Assembly (NCBI RefSeq): GCF_004359215.1
Contig: NC_090617.1
Location: forward strand, 2,421,180 to 2,485,179
Direction: 5' to 3'
From: Bremia lactucae
Taxonomy: Eukaryota; Oomycota; Peronosporomycetes; Peronosporales; Peronosporaceae
DNA length: 64,000 bases
Under the pieces are notes generated by a model. That model was not told the origin of the DNA. It did not search any database and worked only from the letters and a program-made list of their open reading frames with translations. The stretch's first letter is position 1. Each line of letters begins with the position of its first letter. Below are positions 1 to 11,734 of this stretch, piece by piece. A program made the translations under genes and the position numbers.

Positions 1-1966
1 CGGAGGCGCTAATAGATCAAGTGTATAAGCGCCTACATTTGATCTCTTGTTTACTAAGACATTATATTGTCTCGGTCTCTTCTTTGGAATTTATTTCCAA
101 AGGTCAGGTTTCCGGGACTTTTTCCCAGAGAAACTATTTCGGGAGTATCCTCCCTAACTGCCTAGCTGTGGTTGTGCAACCACAGCGAGTCCTCTACGAT
201 CGAAAATTCAGTCGATCTAGGACTTTCGCACTGCCTCTAATAGATAGACGTTTCAACGCTTTTGGATGTTGCTTTCCAAGCAAACATCCTCGTTTTGTAC
301 ACTCAGCTTATTCGAGTGGTCGAACTTCGACGCTGTCTCCGCTTGTGCACAGTCGTCGGTAGCTATATCCACGTCACAATGGTGAACCTTCGACGCTGCA
401 TGTGCTTGTGCACAGCCGTTAGGCACAGAGATCTTGTGCAGTCAAGCAAGCGACGGCCCACAAGTGAGTCCATCGAACTATCTCGTAGGACATCCACACC
501 CTTGTGGACGCTCCAAGACGTTCATCGTTGGTCATCTCATGAAAAATTGATAGGCATCGCCAAGGCTTGATGCTGCCAATTTATGCATGGCTCGTACTTT
601 TTAAGCCATGGCAATCCAAGGATGACACCAGATTTGTCATCTGAATCCAGTTCGATGAAATCACCATTGTATTGTTCAACCTTTGGCGTGTATTGGATAC
701 GAACTACACGTTACTTAACCGTTACAGATGCGCCTGTTGCTAGGCGCACTGTCATCCTCGTTAGAGGGATATCGCACTCACTTAACTGCGACCTGCTAGC
801 AATTAGTGTCTAATAAAATTATTTGAGGCCCCACAATCGACTAGAAACTCAAGTGGCAATTTATTTGACACTTTTACTTTCAGAGTGATGAGGTAAGCCT
901 CATCCCCTGGTGCAGTTACACACAATGTTTGTGTGTGAGGAGCAACTTTCGTCAAAAGACCTGCAAATTCTTTTGACGTTGCTAGATCAGTAGGGCGCTC
1001 CACACCTACTGACCCCAACCGTTTTTTGACGATCCGCCTCGCCTTTGCAATTTCGCAATAGCGTCGGATCCGCATCCTCCGCTGTTCTTACGGGAGGCCG
1101 ATCTTTTCGCTCAGTGTTTCTAGGCATTGGCACTTCACTCAAAGACGTAGTGGCCCGTCTTTTGACAGCGATTACCTATTTGTAATCATTTGCAACTTGA
1201 AGAGCGAGATTTCTCGCTCTCCATGTACGAGAGATCCAGGTATCGTGTATGCCTGAGCATAAGCGTGAAGGTCACGCTTGCCCTACATCAAATCCAGGAG
1301 CTCGGCTCGAGCCCTGAATTTACGCGGGGCTCAGATGTTTACCTGAGCCGGGTCTTATTGATCTCATACGACCAAAAGCTAGTAGGTCGTGAGGCTTGAG
1401 CCCCAAGAAGGCCCAAGATTTGGCACGTTTGGCTAAGTTGGACATGCCAAATTTTTATTTTGTCGCATGATCATTCATGCAGCGAGCTTTAATAGCGTCG
1501 TGTAATTCGACGAACCATTCAAGAGGGAGTCGCCTTCGACTGCCTTAAACTTGAAGATTGCGATCTTTAAGCTTTTGGGTCGACGCGGAAGCGTCGGCCC
1601 ATTAGCAGCATGTAAATGCTGCTGTCTCAACACCTCCGCGTGTTGAGAGCCTTACTAGTGAAGCAAGGCTACATTCTCTCTAGCCGCGTCGGGTATGTGC
1701 TATATGAACTCGGCTATGGCCGCATGCTGTTCATCTCTTCCCAGAGTGTACAGCATGGCGCCAACGACTGGCCCACCTACGACTGATCTCAATCGTCCGA
1801 TCGCTCTCCATTCATGATCACTCAAATGAGTAATCCTTTCACGCGTGGTGTGATAGTCTGCTTGGGGGGATGGAAAGCTCCCTCCTTCATCGTCCAACAT
1901 GTCCATGTTGGATGAAACGTGCGTAGGTCGTTGAACGGACTACGAAGTGCTACCAGGCCAGATGTA
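1..1966 (-). mobile_element. Ty3/gypsy gag-protease remnant
   Basis: Reading on the minus strand, a gag-like stretch at 1,906-1,700 is followed by a retropepsin-like region at 1,075-803. The latter contains FLVDCGASNNFIR, which matches the aspartic protease active-site block (D-C/S-G-A) of Ty3/gypsy elements. The reading then continues to about position 400 with a VILGLPWLKKYEP-like second protease motif. Stop codons and frame changes break it everywhere, so it is not functional. Reverse transcriptase would lie beyond the left edge. The element belongs to a different family from the gypsy copies at 17-40 kb. Confidence 0.75.
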
Positions 1967-2450
1967 ACGGAGCACCTTTCATTATTACTGATAAGTGCTA
2001 GTTGACCTTACACTGATTATGGTGTAAGTGAGGTGCCTCGAAACTACACGTACACAATAGTACAGAGGAAGGTTTCTATTAAGCTGAGGGTATTTAGTTT
2101 AAAGGTCTAGACTAAGTCTTTAGGATAAAGAAAAAAATAAAACTGTATGTATATATTTAGTTTCCTATGTAGCGATCTTCTATCTACTACTGAACTTATT
2201 ATATTAATAACAAACTATGTATGGCGCCTCCTTGCGCACCGCACAATCGTTTCTTATAACGATTGGCGGTGTTGGTTTTTACCTAAAATAACCAATAAAT
2301 TGAACTAATGCATCAATATTGCCAGATTTGGTAATATTGGAACTATTAAGTCAAATTATTCATAAAGATAATTATTTTAACTTCTCTGATCACAGAACAT
2401 AATATTAATTAGTACTCGTAGGAAATAATATTATTAAACGGACACAGTTA
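1967..2450. repeat. LTR-like block, family B
   Basis: The block begins TGTAACGGAGCACC and is AT-rich. It matches, in the opposite orientation, the block at about 43,830-44,425: shared stretches include GAGGAAGGTT, GCGCCTCCTTGCGC and a GGTAATATTGGAAC-like tract. It abuts the gag remnant, as an LTR should. The right boundary is approximate. It ends about 170 bp before the formin start codon. Confidence 0.65.
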
Positions 2451-2616
2451 CCCACGCCTTTCCCTCTTCGACCGCCGTTTACTGTTTAGCTTCCATTATG
2501 CTACTACTGAGGTGGACTATTTTAGACTTTTCATGAACCGTCAATGGGGACATAATCGGGACGTCGGAAGGAAAAACAATTCCGAGCCAACATAGCAACA
2601 CTCTTGTATTATCCTA

Positions 2617-5600
2617 ATGGAAACTTTGCGCCGCCTCGCGAGCTCAGTGTTTGATGTGCATCGGGATAGTTTAAATGACACGCGACTTCCGGACGCTCGC
2701 TCTCTCGATATCACCTTTGTGGCAGATAGGCTTGCGGTTATGGGCACACCCAGCAATGCTCCCACCGATAAAAAGCGCAATGTTGTCAACGTTGATGACT
2801 TGGCGCAATTTTTGGACGCTCACCATCGCAACCACTTTATGGTATTTAATTTAAACGCACTGCTCTATACGCTAAATAACGAGCACGAGTCCGTGGCTGA
2901 TAAGCTGCATGAGCAGCTACTTGAATTTAACTGGGAGCGTGACGGTATGAAGGCACACACGCCACCCTTGGACCTTATCTATCGCATTTGCTACGCTCTA
3001 CACGCGTGGATTTTGCTTGACCCGCAGCACATTGCGCTTGTCAATTGCCAGTCAGGAAAGACTCGCAGCGGTGTCGTTGTTGCCTGTTACTTGTTGTTCG
3101 CCAGACTTGTAAATGATCCGATGGACGCCTTTGTCGAGTTTTACAAGAAGCGCTGGGATATGAAATCTCTTACATCTCAAGTGTTAAGGAAAAAGACGCC
3201 GCCATCGATTCAGCGCTTTCTTACGAGTTTTCACGAGTTATTGAAGCAGGAAATGCCAATTAATGACAATCCACTGCTTCTCAAGGCCGTGATCTTTCGA
3301 CAACTGCCCGTGGAATTGCAGCCTTGTGTCCAGATTTGGGACGATTACAAATTAGTATACTGCACGAACACATCAGAGGGAGAAACTCATGGAGAAGCTC
3401 CAGTGCTGGACTGGAATGAAGAAGACGGATTTTTTGCCATTTTATGGGAGAACGGCATTGAATTGGATGGAGGTTTCTCGATTTTGTGTTCATTTGGAGC
3501 TAATTATGATAACGTAAATGACATGGATGCTTCATCTAAAGTGCTGTTTCGATATGCAAACTCGACATTTTGTCTGGCGCCCGGACTTGTGACACTTAAG
3601 AAACATGATTTGGACCTGATGAAGCAGTACGAGCATGGTTTTGATGGAGATCTGTTCTCAGTTGACCTAGTGCTGCATGAAAACAGCGCGAAGAAGCCTC
3701 CTAGTCTTGTAGGGAGGAATTTAACAGGAAATAATGCAGTGCGACAAGGCTTGATCGAGATGACTAAGCACCACGTAATTTTGCCAGACCCAGCTATGCA
3801 CTCAAAATTAAAATGCATAGGCTTTTCCGATACACCCGCAACATTTGCGCTACAATGCTCTCAAAATGCGCCAAATCTGGCGTTAGATTTATTGCACACA
3901 AAAGGGTTCTCAAGGTTTTTTGCTCAGGAAGCAGCAGATGTTGCAGCTACAGAGCGGCAAGAAAGTAGCATTTTAAATCACGAAACGACAATTTGCACTA
4001 AGAATAGCCAGCAGACCGCAGGCAATGAGAGAGGAAAATGTAAGGCTATCACGACTCGTGAAAATTTATCTGTATCGACTAATAGTAATGACCACGCGAC
4101 ACCTACAAATGAACATACGACAAAAAAACATTTATTGATTGAGGGTAAAGCAGCTTCAAGCTTAGCAACCATGAGTGCTTTGATTGTAAGGTCATCACAT
4201 AATACCTTGAATTCAGCAATTGATGTCGTTACGAATGCGCCTGGACCGCCAAAGCTTGAAATCAAGTCTGCAATGCCAAGTGACCTATTTTTGGCAAGTA
4301 GGCCAACTGAAGCAGTTGGCTTGTCAGTGGAAAGTGGTGAAGATACTAAGTGCGCCGCGCTTAAGAGTGGTGCTTCTTTTAAGGCGATTCAAAGCTGCTT
4401 GCTGAAGGACGGTGCTAAACCCTCGGCATTGCTGCCTATTCATTTATGTGAAAACTGTACAAGCAATAGCGGCGATATGAGTAGTGCACCTATCGCTTCT
4501 GAGACTAAGCTGAAGAATCGAGAAGAGTATGCCCGCTACTTTCGAATGCTGCGAATGGGATGTCCGAGGGAAGCTGTTAAACAGAAAATGCTTATGGACG
4601 GGCTTGACCCTGTAATCTTGGAACATGGCTCGAATTCAACATACAATTTGGGAAAAGACCGTACTGCTATTACACAAAGTGTGCCAGAGTCTTCAAACGA
4701 TAAAGAATATACAAATTCATCTACAACTGAGGACAAGGTCGTTCCTGTGTCGGATGTATTGATGAAAGACTACAAAATCTACTCCAAATATTATAAAATG
4801 CGCAAAATAGGATTGTCCGATGGAGCAATTCGTCAAAAAATGAAAGCTGATGGCGTTGATGAGCGTGCAGTAGATCTAGGAAGTGACGTTTTTTTTTGTA
4901 ATATGTCGAAACCGGATGAGATGCACAAGTTTGTTTCCTCCATGAAGGATAAGAAATTAAGGGATGATCCGAAGTATGCTAAGTACTTTAAAATGCTGCA
5001 GATGGGTCTTACCGAAGAGGCTGTGCGGAAAAAGATGATATCTGAATCTGTTGATGAGCGTGCTTTGGACCTTGGTGGTGATGAAGTTGCCTCAAAGTTG
5101 GTATCTTTGAAGGACAATGTCAAACTTCAGGACGACCCTGGTTACTCAAAATATTTCAAGAAGCTGAAAAATGGCCCTCTAGAGGGAGCTCTAAAACAGA
5201 AAATGGTAACTGAGAACTTTTTTGTCCAAGCGCTAGAGCTGGGACCCGAAGACTCGCGTTCGCAGCTACACGCCGGTGAAAATGCTATGGAATCATCAAT
5301 TGCTACCATGGTAAAACCAAAGCGCGCACGTAAGAAGCTGCATTGGCAAGCTATTTCCGAGGAACGTATAAGCAATATTAATAAGCAGACCATTTGGGAA
5401 GACGAAAATGAGAATGTTAATTTTGAGATGGATATGGAGGAGCTTGAAGCACTCTTTTTTGCTAATTCGAACACAAGGAGTGCAAAAAGCAACTCTACAT
5501 TTGGGCAGAGTAAGCCTATTCAACGAAAACAGACTGTAACGCTTATTGATGGAAAACGAGCAATGAATGCAGCTATCTCGCTGGCCCGGGTAAAGCTTTC

Positions 5601-6796
5601 TTACAGCGAAATTGCTGATGCGGTGGCCAAATTTGACCCGACTGGTCTGTCACTTGAGCAGCTCATCGGCATTAGCGAATTTTTACCAACAAAGGAGGAA
5701 ATTGTACTAGTTTGCGGTTATGTTGGAGACAAAGAGCTGTTAGGCGAGGTAAGTTTTTATCTACCTCATTATTTTCTCGTATTTTTAAAACTAAGTTTAA
5801 TCGATTTATTAGGCTGAAAAGTTTATCACTGAGATTGCAAAACTGAAGCGATATGCGTCGCGAATGGACTGCTTGGTATATAAATCATCATTTACGTCGC
5901 GCAGTGCCGACCTTTCCCTTTCTGTGGCTAATTTGCAAAAGGCAGCCGAGGAAGTTAAAGGCAGCCGACTTCTTAAGACCTTGCTGGCCATGGTACTAAA
6001 GCTGGGCAATACACTGAATGGAAGTGGTGAAGAAAATGAAATCAAGGGCTTCACCGTTGATTCGCTATTGCGATTGGGGCAGACAAAGGCTGTCAACCAG
6101 AAGACGACCGTTTTGCATTATCTGGTCCGGCTTATAAAGAAAAATCATCCCCAGATACTCAACTTTCAAGAAGAGCTTCCAAGTGTATCTCTTGCGGCAC
6201 GTGAATCTTTTGAGACGATCGATAAAGATTTTAAAAAATTGAAGAGAGGGCTTGCAACTTTATACACGGAATTGAAGTTGCAAGAAAAGGTTGCAAGGAC
6301 TTGTGGTAAAAAGTGTCATTTACTGATCTGACTTTCACTTGTATTCCGAGCAGGAAAATGAGAGCCATGGGCCGAAGAATGTTGTCAAGGCGATGCAAAC
6401 TTCTGCATCTGAAATTGAAGATCAAATGGAGGCCCTTGCTGATATCATAGCAAGCACAAAAGAAGACGTTTTGAGTGTGTTGGATTACTTTGGTGAAGAC
6501 CCAAAGCGTTGTCCTTCTGAATTTTTTGCCACGCTAGCGTCCTTTTGTTCGGTATGCGTTGGCTCATTTGAAAGCATTATTATATGAAATTTAGAGAATG
6601 CTTTTGTTAATAGATGTTCCAACGTTCGCGAAATGAGGTCGACTCTGTGGACGAGGCTGAACGCTTGAAGATGCGGCGATTAAGTTTCTTCGGACATGCA
6701 TCAAACTCGAAAACTGGAGTAAATTCTGAAGTCCATCGTCCAATTTTGGAACGCATGCATAACACAGTTGATAAGCAGCAATTTAACGATAATTAA
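2617..6796 (+). CDS. formin with PTEN-like N-terminus and FH2 domain
   Basis: This is an actin-nucleating formin of 1,329 residues from join(2617..5748, 5813..6289, 6354..6551, 6614..6796). Introns are 64, 64 and 62 bp, all phase 0. The second uses a weaker GTTGCA donor; the other two use GTAAGT and GTATGC. Residues 1-200 resemble a PTEN-type phosphatase, with a CX5R loop (NCQSGKTR, Cys144 and Arg150). A C2-like region follows to about 365. A long low-complexity linker leads to four copies of a 35-residue repeat (about 632-878, core YxKYFKMLxMGL..A.xxKM) resembling the CCDC53/WASH-subunit motif. FH2 runs from KKLHWQAIS (about 905) to near 1,290. PTEN plus FH2 resembles plant class II formins. 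No polyproline FH1 segment is visible. The ATG is the first in frame. The gene is convergent with the kinesin gene, 78 bp apart. Confidence 0.9.
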
Positions 6797-6874
6797 ATGA
6801 TATCTGATCATATTTTACGTGACGTCTCCTGCATAATTTCACCTGATTTAAATGGTGCGTCGATTTACAAATGC

Positions 6875-9352
6875 TCACCGCCACCCGATAGATTTTCTTT
6901 TAACACGCTTGAAATGAGCCACTCGCTTCGCTTGCGGCGGCAAGGTGACCGGTCGATTATTTGAGGCAAGAACCCGTACCGCTCCTCCGACAGGACTGCA
7001 GACAAACAAAAAGCACAAATTGTTAGAAATCATATTAATATACCTTAGAGTAATTTAAAACTTACATCCGAGGTGCTGCTATTCCCTCATTGACATCGCG
7101 AGGTGGCAAAGTGGTATCAATCGTTACTAGCGACAAATCAAATGAGACTTGTTTAGACGCCAAAGAGACATCTGCATCTGTGCCGATCGCGCTTTTACCG
7201 TTTCCCCGCTGTTTTTTTAAGATACTGAGCATCCAATTTGAAGTTCAAATTATCATACGATAAATTGCGAACCAGTAAGAAAAAAATGTACCTGCGAATT
7301 TTTTCGGAAGCAGATGACCGCTTCCGTTTGCCTTGAAAGGAAAGCAGTCGATCTTTTTGTTTCGTTTTAGGTCCTCCTTGTGCATTTTGATCTAAAGCCG
7401 ACATACTTAGTCGTCTTGAAAAGTTTGTTGGAGGCGATATTCTACTTGGTTTGCCGTTGCTTGAAATCAATAGTTCTGCTAAATCTGGCGAAGACTCGTT
7501 ACCACGCAATATATTTTCCGCAACGTTTTCAATACCATTTAGCCCCTGGGCGTTGGCTAATCTCTCCCTATCCACGCAAAATCCAATCAGTCATGCGCAA
7601 ACATAAGAATAAGGATCGAGTGCTTTTTGCACACCGATCTGCTTACTTTTGAGCGTACAAACTCCACCTTCGCGAAGTAATTGGTGGAGGAAACTCGGGC
7701 GGAGAAGGGGTTCTCATCTGCTGCAGAGCTTTTCTAGCCTCTTCGCCCTTGCTTCTGCGGCGATGCTCCTCTTGACGATAATCTTCGAGCCTCTTTTCAT
7801 ACTTCTTGCGTAACTCAAGCTCTGCTGCTAATTTGTCTTGTAGAGACTGGATTTGAGAGACTTGATTAGCAACCTACAACCACAATCATATTAGAAAAGA
7901 TTGCAGGCCATAAGAGAGAATTATTCGTACCACTCCATTAAGTCTGGTAATCTCCGCGCGCTCCGTACGCCGCGATTTGCCCATTTGAATATGGCTCACA
8001 CGCGAAGCAAATTTTAATGATTTGATCGTCTCATTCACGTCAGCACTTGAAGGGCTAACGTGCACGAGCAATAAAGTACGGTTGGCGTGGCCAGTCAAAG
8101 AATCCTGGAGCAGGTGAGTAAGCTTCGAATTCCGGAAAGGGATGTGCTTTTCTTTCGCCAACGAGGCTGATAAAACATCACCCACAGCTGCGAGCGATTT
8201 ATTAATGTGCTGTGATTCCCTTACGGTACTTGCTGGTGTTTCCGCCGTCTTTGAAAGCCGTTCCGACCCAGCCAAGTCCACAAGAGCCAACCTTCCAACT
8301 ACTTTATCGCCATTTTCCTTGCTGGTACGATGAATATTAATAATTAAAACAGTGTGGGACCGGTCGCTACGATCGTTCTTCACCGCGGCGCGACTTTTGT
8401 TGGCAATAGTGTCCTGAAATTCGTTGACACTTGATGCATCAACTGTCACCACATTCTTCAAATAAACACCAGCATCTGCATGTCGAATCTCTACTGTTGA
8501 CAACGAGTGATTCTGCTGATTACCGCACATACTGGTAGCACCAATATGACAGCCCATGCCTGCGATAGGCGAACTCCTGTCCGCTGATACTGTCGATCCA
8601 GTACACGTGCTCGCAATAGGAGCAGTACTAGTGCTAGGTTGAGCTAGCAGGTCGTAAATGTCCTCGTTATAAATTTCCACGATCTGAATTTTCACCTGGA
8701 AGTCGTACATGTGCTGCTCTTGCGCCAATGAGGCATAAATTAGGTCACCTGATCTATAGTACAGTCCTTTATCGCTCTCAGAACCTTGCATCGTGTGAGT
8801 CTTGCCCGAGCCTGTCTGACCGTAAGCAAATACGCAGGCGTGGTGGCCCGCGACAGCCGAGAGCACGAGTGGCGCCACCTCTTTAAAAACTGTAGCTTGC
8901 GAATTTTGCTCATTAAATACGCGAGAGAAGGAAAAGCTCTTGTAAAGTGCCCCATCTACCGGTGAAAAAACACTTAGTTCCTGTGCTGAATCGACCTGGA
9001 CACGCTTGCGGCGCTTGGCTGGGCTCATGCCCTCGCTCTCATCACCGCTGGTGCCTGCAAGGGGTGTCGGCATGGGCCGAACGCGACAAAACACGCGAAT
9101 ATTTCCTTGTATCTCTGCCAGCCGCGTCTCTAGCTTGCCACGAGCTGAGCGCTCATGGGTCAGGGCGTTAATCGTCGCACGTTCGCGCTTTTTATCCCGC
9201 TCCAGTGCGGACACAAGTTCAGCGCCTAGTACGCCAAAGTCATGGCTACAGAGTCGAAAAGAAGCGGAGACGTCATGCATGAGTGCCGCTACGCTAGCGC
9301 GCAGCTGAGACACCAGCTTTTGCGCGGGCAACCTCAACGCTCCGTCGTCCAT
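6875..9352 (-). CDS. kinesin-14-type motor protein
   Basis: This is a microtubule motor of 734 residues from complement(join(6875..6995, 7066..7224, 7292..7567, 7647..7873, 7931..9352)). Introns are 70, 67, 79 and 57 bp, with GT-AG ends and continuous frame. The start is the ATG of MDDGALRLP; the open frame extends 26 codons upstream but without an ATG. Residues 1-80 are helical, ending in IQGNIRVFCRVRP, the neck typical of kinesin-14. The P-loop GQTGSGKTHT is at about 178-187. Switch I (NDRSDRSH) and switch II (LVDLAGSERLSK) are intact, and the motor ends near residue 465. About 265 residues follow: a basic coiled coil, then a Ser/Lys-rich tail. Kinesin-14s usually carry the motor at the C-terminus, so the tail is atypical. 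Loop 1 is enlarged by a basic insert (AKRRKR). The last three exons are supported only by frame and splice logic. Confidence 0.88.
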
Positions 9353-9473
9353 AATCTCAAACCTGGCGCGTATTAAGGCGCGGGAAACTACGAGAAGAAA
9401 AATATTTTCGAAATATGGATCACAAGCCAATTAAGTACAGTTTGTGTGCTTAACGACTTAGACCTGCCGCTTG

Positions 9474-9748
9474 GGTGTGGTGCACATAGTGACTTTTCCT
9501 TGTGTACGTGATGCACATAGGTGCATTCTTATTATAAGGAATGACGGCTAGCGTCATTCGTAATCCGAGGTATTCATAATTATACGCTCGCTCGCAATGT
9601 TGGGGTACACATCTACAGAGGTGGCATCTATTGACGCGCTAAAAAAGGTTTTGTATTTAATTCTATTAAATAGAAATCAGTCTTAAAACTCCTTCGTGGT
9701 TAACAAGTGCGCACGTGAAGCCGGCCGGATTACCGCTTCCGTTACGAC
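9474..9748 (+). repeat. partial LTR, gypsy family A
   Basis: The sequence matches the LTRs at 24,190 and 30,230 (reverse): the GTGTGGTGCACA start, a TGACGGCTAGCGTCA palindrome at 9,541-9,557, TATTTAATTCTATTAAATA, and GATTACCGCTTCCGT near the end. The 5' TGTAAC end is missing. It stops abruptly where integrase sequence starts. It lies about 120 bp upstream of the kinesin start codon on the other strand. Confidence 0.65.
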
Positions 9749-10065
9749 CCAGGTAAGGAGGCAGCTCTCTTGTTCCTGGATCATGTGGACCGACTACAGG
9801 GGATGCCCGAATCCATTGTATCGGATCGGGATTCACGTTTTACGTCAGGTTTTTGGCGTCATGTGTTGAGCTGCTGGGTAGCAAGCTCCACAGGTCAACA
9901 GCCGATCATTCCCAGAACGATAGCCGAATAGAACGTGTCACTCGGGTCGTGGCGGATGTATTGCGCACGAAAAAAACTCCCAAAGATTGGAGCAATTAGT
10001 TGCCCTTTGTGAAGTTCGCTACTAAAAACAGCGTCCACACCAGTACGGGTGAGACATCGTTTTAT
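9749..10065 (+). mobile_element. gypsy integrase fragment (sense half of fold-back)
   Basis: The DNA matches the integrase core of the copy at 28,500-28,850, including the stretch encoding SDRDSRFTSG and the region before FVEFAVNN. It carries stops. It ends at the centre of a hairpin, where the same sequence turns back on the other strand. Confidence 0.7.
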
Positions 10066-10120
10066 AGAAACGATGTCTCACTCGTACTGGCGTGGACGCT
10101 GTTTTTAGTAGCGAACTTCA
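10010..10120. repeat. 53-bp-arm hairpin palindrome
   Basis: Left arm 10,010-10,062 and right arm 10,068-10,120 are reverse complements with two mismatches by eye, around a 5-base loop centred on 10,065. The sequence is gypsy integrase coding DNA (the FVEFA..NSVHTSTGE region) joined to its own inverse. Confidence 0.9.
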
Positions 10121-10570
10121 AGGAATGCGCCATCCTCGTACGCCATTCTCGTTTTTAAGCGTAGTATAAAAACTGCACTTTTATGTAGGGTTGTAGTACT
10201 TAATCAAACATTTTCTTCTACTCTAAAACGTTCATTGTATTTGCGACCATGTTGGTCCGCATATTGTTTTTGCTTGTCCTGTGCACTTGCTATCGCGTCA
10301 CGGACTTTTCGTGTGATAGCTAATCGCTCATCCTCAAAGCGTTCTTGCCCCCTCACGCTTTTAACATCAAACTTGGCTATGACACCGCCAATAGGTCAGT
10401 CATAGGACGTAGTTGTCAATAATGAAACATCAGGAGCACAGGCACTTCTTGCCGTGACTCCGCAGTGACATCGTGACCACTGATTAATCGGCAAGGTCAG
10501 CAGATCAAGTTTCTGACGTAGACATGATACTCTCACGGGTCATCGTCATTTCGGCGAAACTGTGTCCTTC
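10066..10570 (-). mobile_element. gypsy integrase C-terminal fragment (antisense half)
   Basis: On the minus strand this matches the post-integrase region seen on the plus strand at 28,990-29,290. It includes the region encoding the Y-A-D-x-N/H-G-R motif, and sequence matching the AQRFVDERLAIS region near 10,310-10,340. It contains stops. It extends outward from the hairpin centre. Confidence 0.65.
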
Positions 10571-10589
10571 TTTCGCACCGAGCGTAGTG

Positions 10590-11580
10590 AGCCCCCCCCC
10601 CCACTAAGATTCGGGCCCTGGAGATACTCCGAAATTACTACCTCGTTTTATCGGGCCGTGACAGTGGTCAAAGAGGTGTTAGAGACCCAATTTATAGGCG
10701 GAAGACGCACCCCGTCTTTTACGTGTGTCGTCTGAAACGGTATGTTATTCCAGAAAGCACATACCGCCATCAGTCTAAGGAGACCGATGGTGACGCTGAC
10801 CGTAGGTCGAACCTCGTTCGGGGGGGGGGATGAAAGACTTCCAGCCGAATGATTCCTTTCCACCGTGATATGGGTTTGGAGAGCAAGGTATATTGCGCGC
10901 GTAACGCGGAAATCTCAGCATCAGCTTCTCCAAAATGTCCAGCCGAAGTTTTAGCCTTTCGTAACCCTGGCGATCCTTCGTCGACCATCACGGAGATCCA
11001 AAGTCAGCCGCGAGACTTAACTTTCGAGATTTCCGATCCGTCGTTCAGCAGCGCTCACCACCTCCGACTGAACGGAGCGAATTAGGCTGTCGTACGTAGG
11101 TATGCGAAATCGATTCTCCTATCGGACGCCGCCTGCACTGAAGGATGCTGCTAGAAGCCAACGCTTCCTTGTTGGAAGGTTGATTTCCCACCGATCCGTG
11201 CAGCAGAAGCTTTAAATCCTCGTCCAGTGGAGAGGATACCCCAAGAGATTCGACTCTTGGAACCGGTCGACGCCCTGCGCGTCGACTTACCGGTCCCGGT
11301 GTCTGCCTATGAAGCCAGTTGTCGCTCCGCTAGTTCCGAATGGACCAGCAGGAGCGGCGTGACGAGAAGAAACAGGGGGTACAGTACCGCCCATGATTTC
11401 TCTCACTCGCAAGCGAGCAAAGTTGATTCGCTGCAACCATTGATTTGCCACATCGGAATGCAGCTGGTAACGGCGCAGGAATTCGCGTCGTATTGGTCGG
11501 TTGTTTCATTCGAACGCAACGCCATCGAAATCGGGGAAACACGGTCAAGTAATTTTTGCTGAACTGTAGATGCCATAATA
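10590..11580 (+). mobile_element. gypsy pol 3' end with decayed chromodomain
   Basis: This parallels 38,790-39,700. It starts at the RFIGPFTVV-like block, passes a proline/serine-rich linker, and reaches a decayed chromodomain-like region near 11,165-11,250 (FLVGRL..HRSVQQKL in one frame). Frameshifts and stops are frequent. Homopolymers of about 12 C (near 10,591) and 10 G (near 10,820) interrupt it. Confidence 0.65.
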
Positions 11581-11734
11581 ATCATGTGCGTCTATAGTAG
11601 CGTGCTCTAGGAGCGACGCACTAGTTCCCCCGAACGAGGTCATTCGGATGGAGGTGGCATCGATGCCACCAGCCATATAGCCGCGTTTATACGACTGGCT
11701 TGTGACACTGACTGGACACGATCACGTGCCGTTA

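Noticed and set aside
2541..2789. Minus-strand frame overlapping the formin start
   Set aside because: Antisense shadow of formin exon 1.
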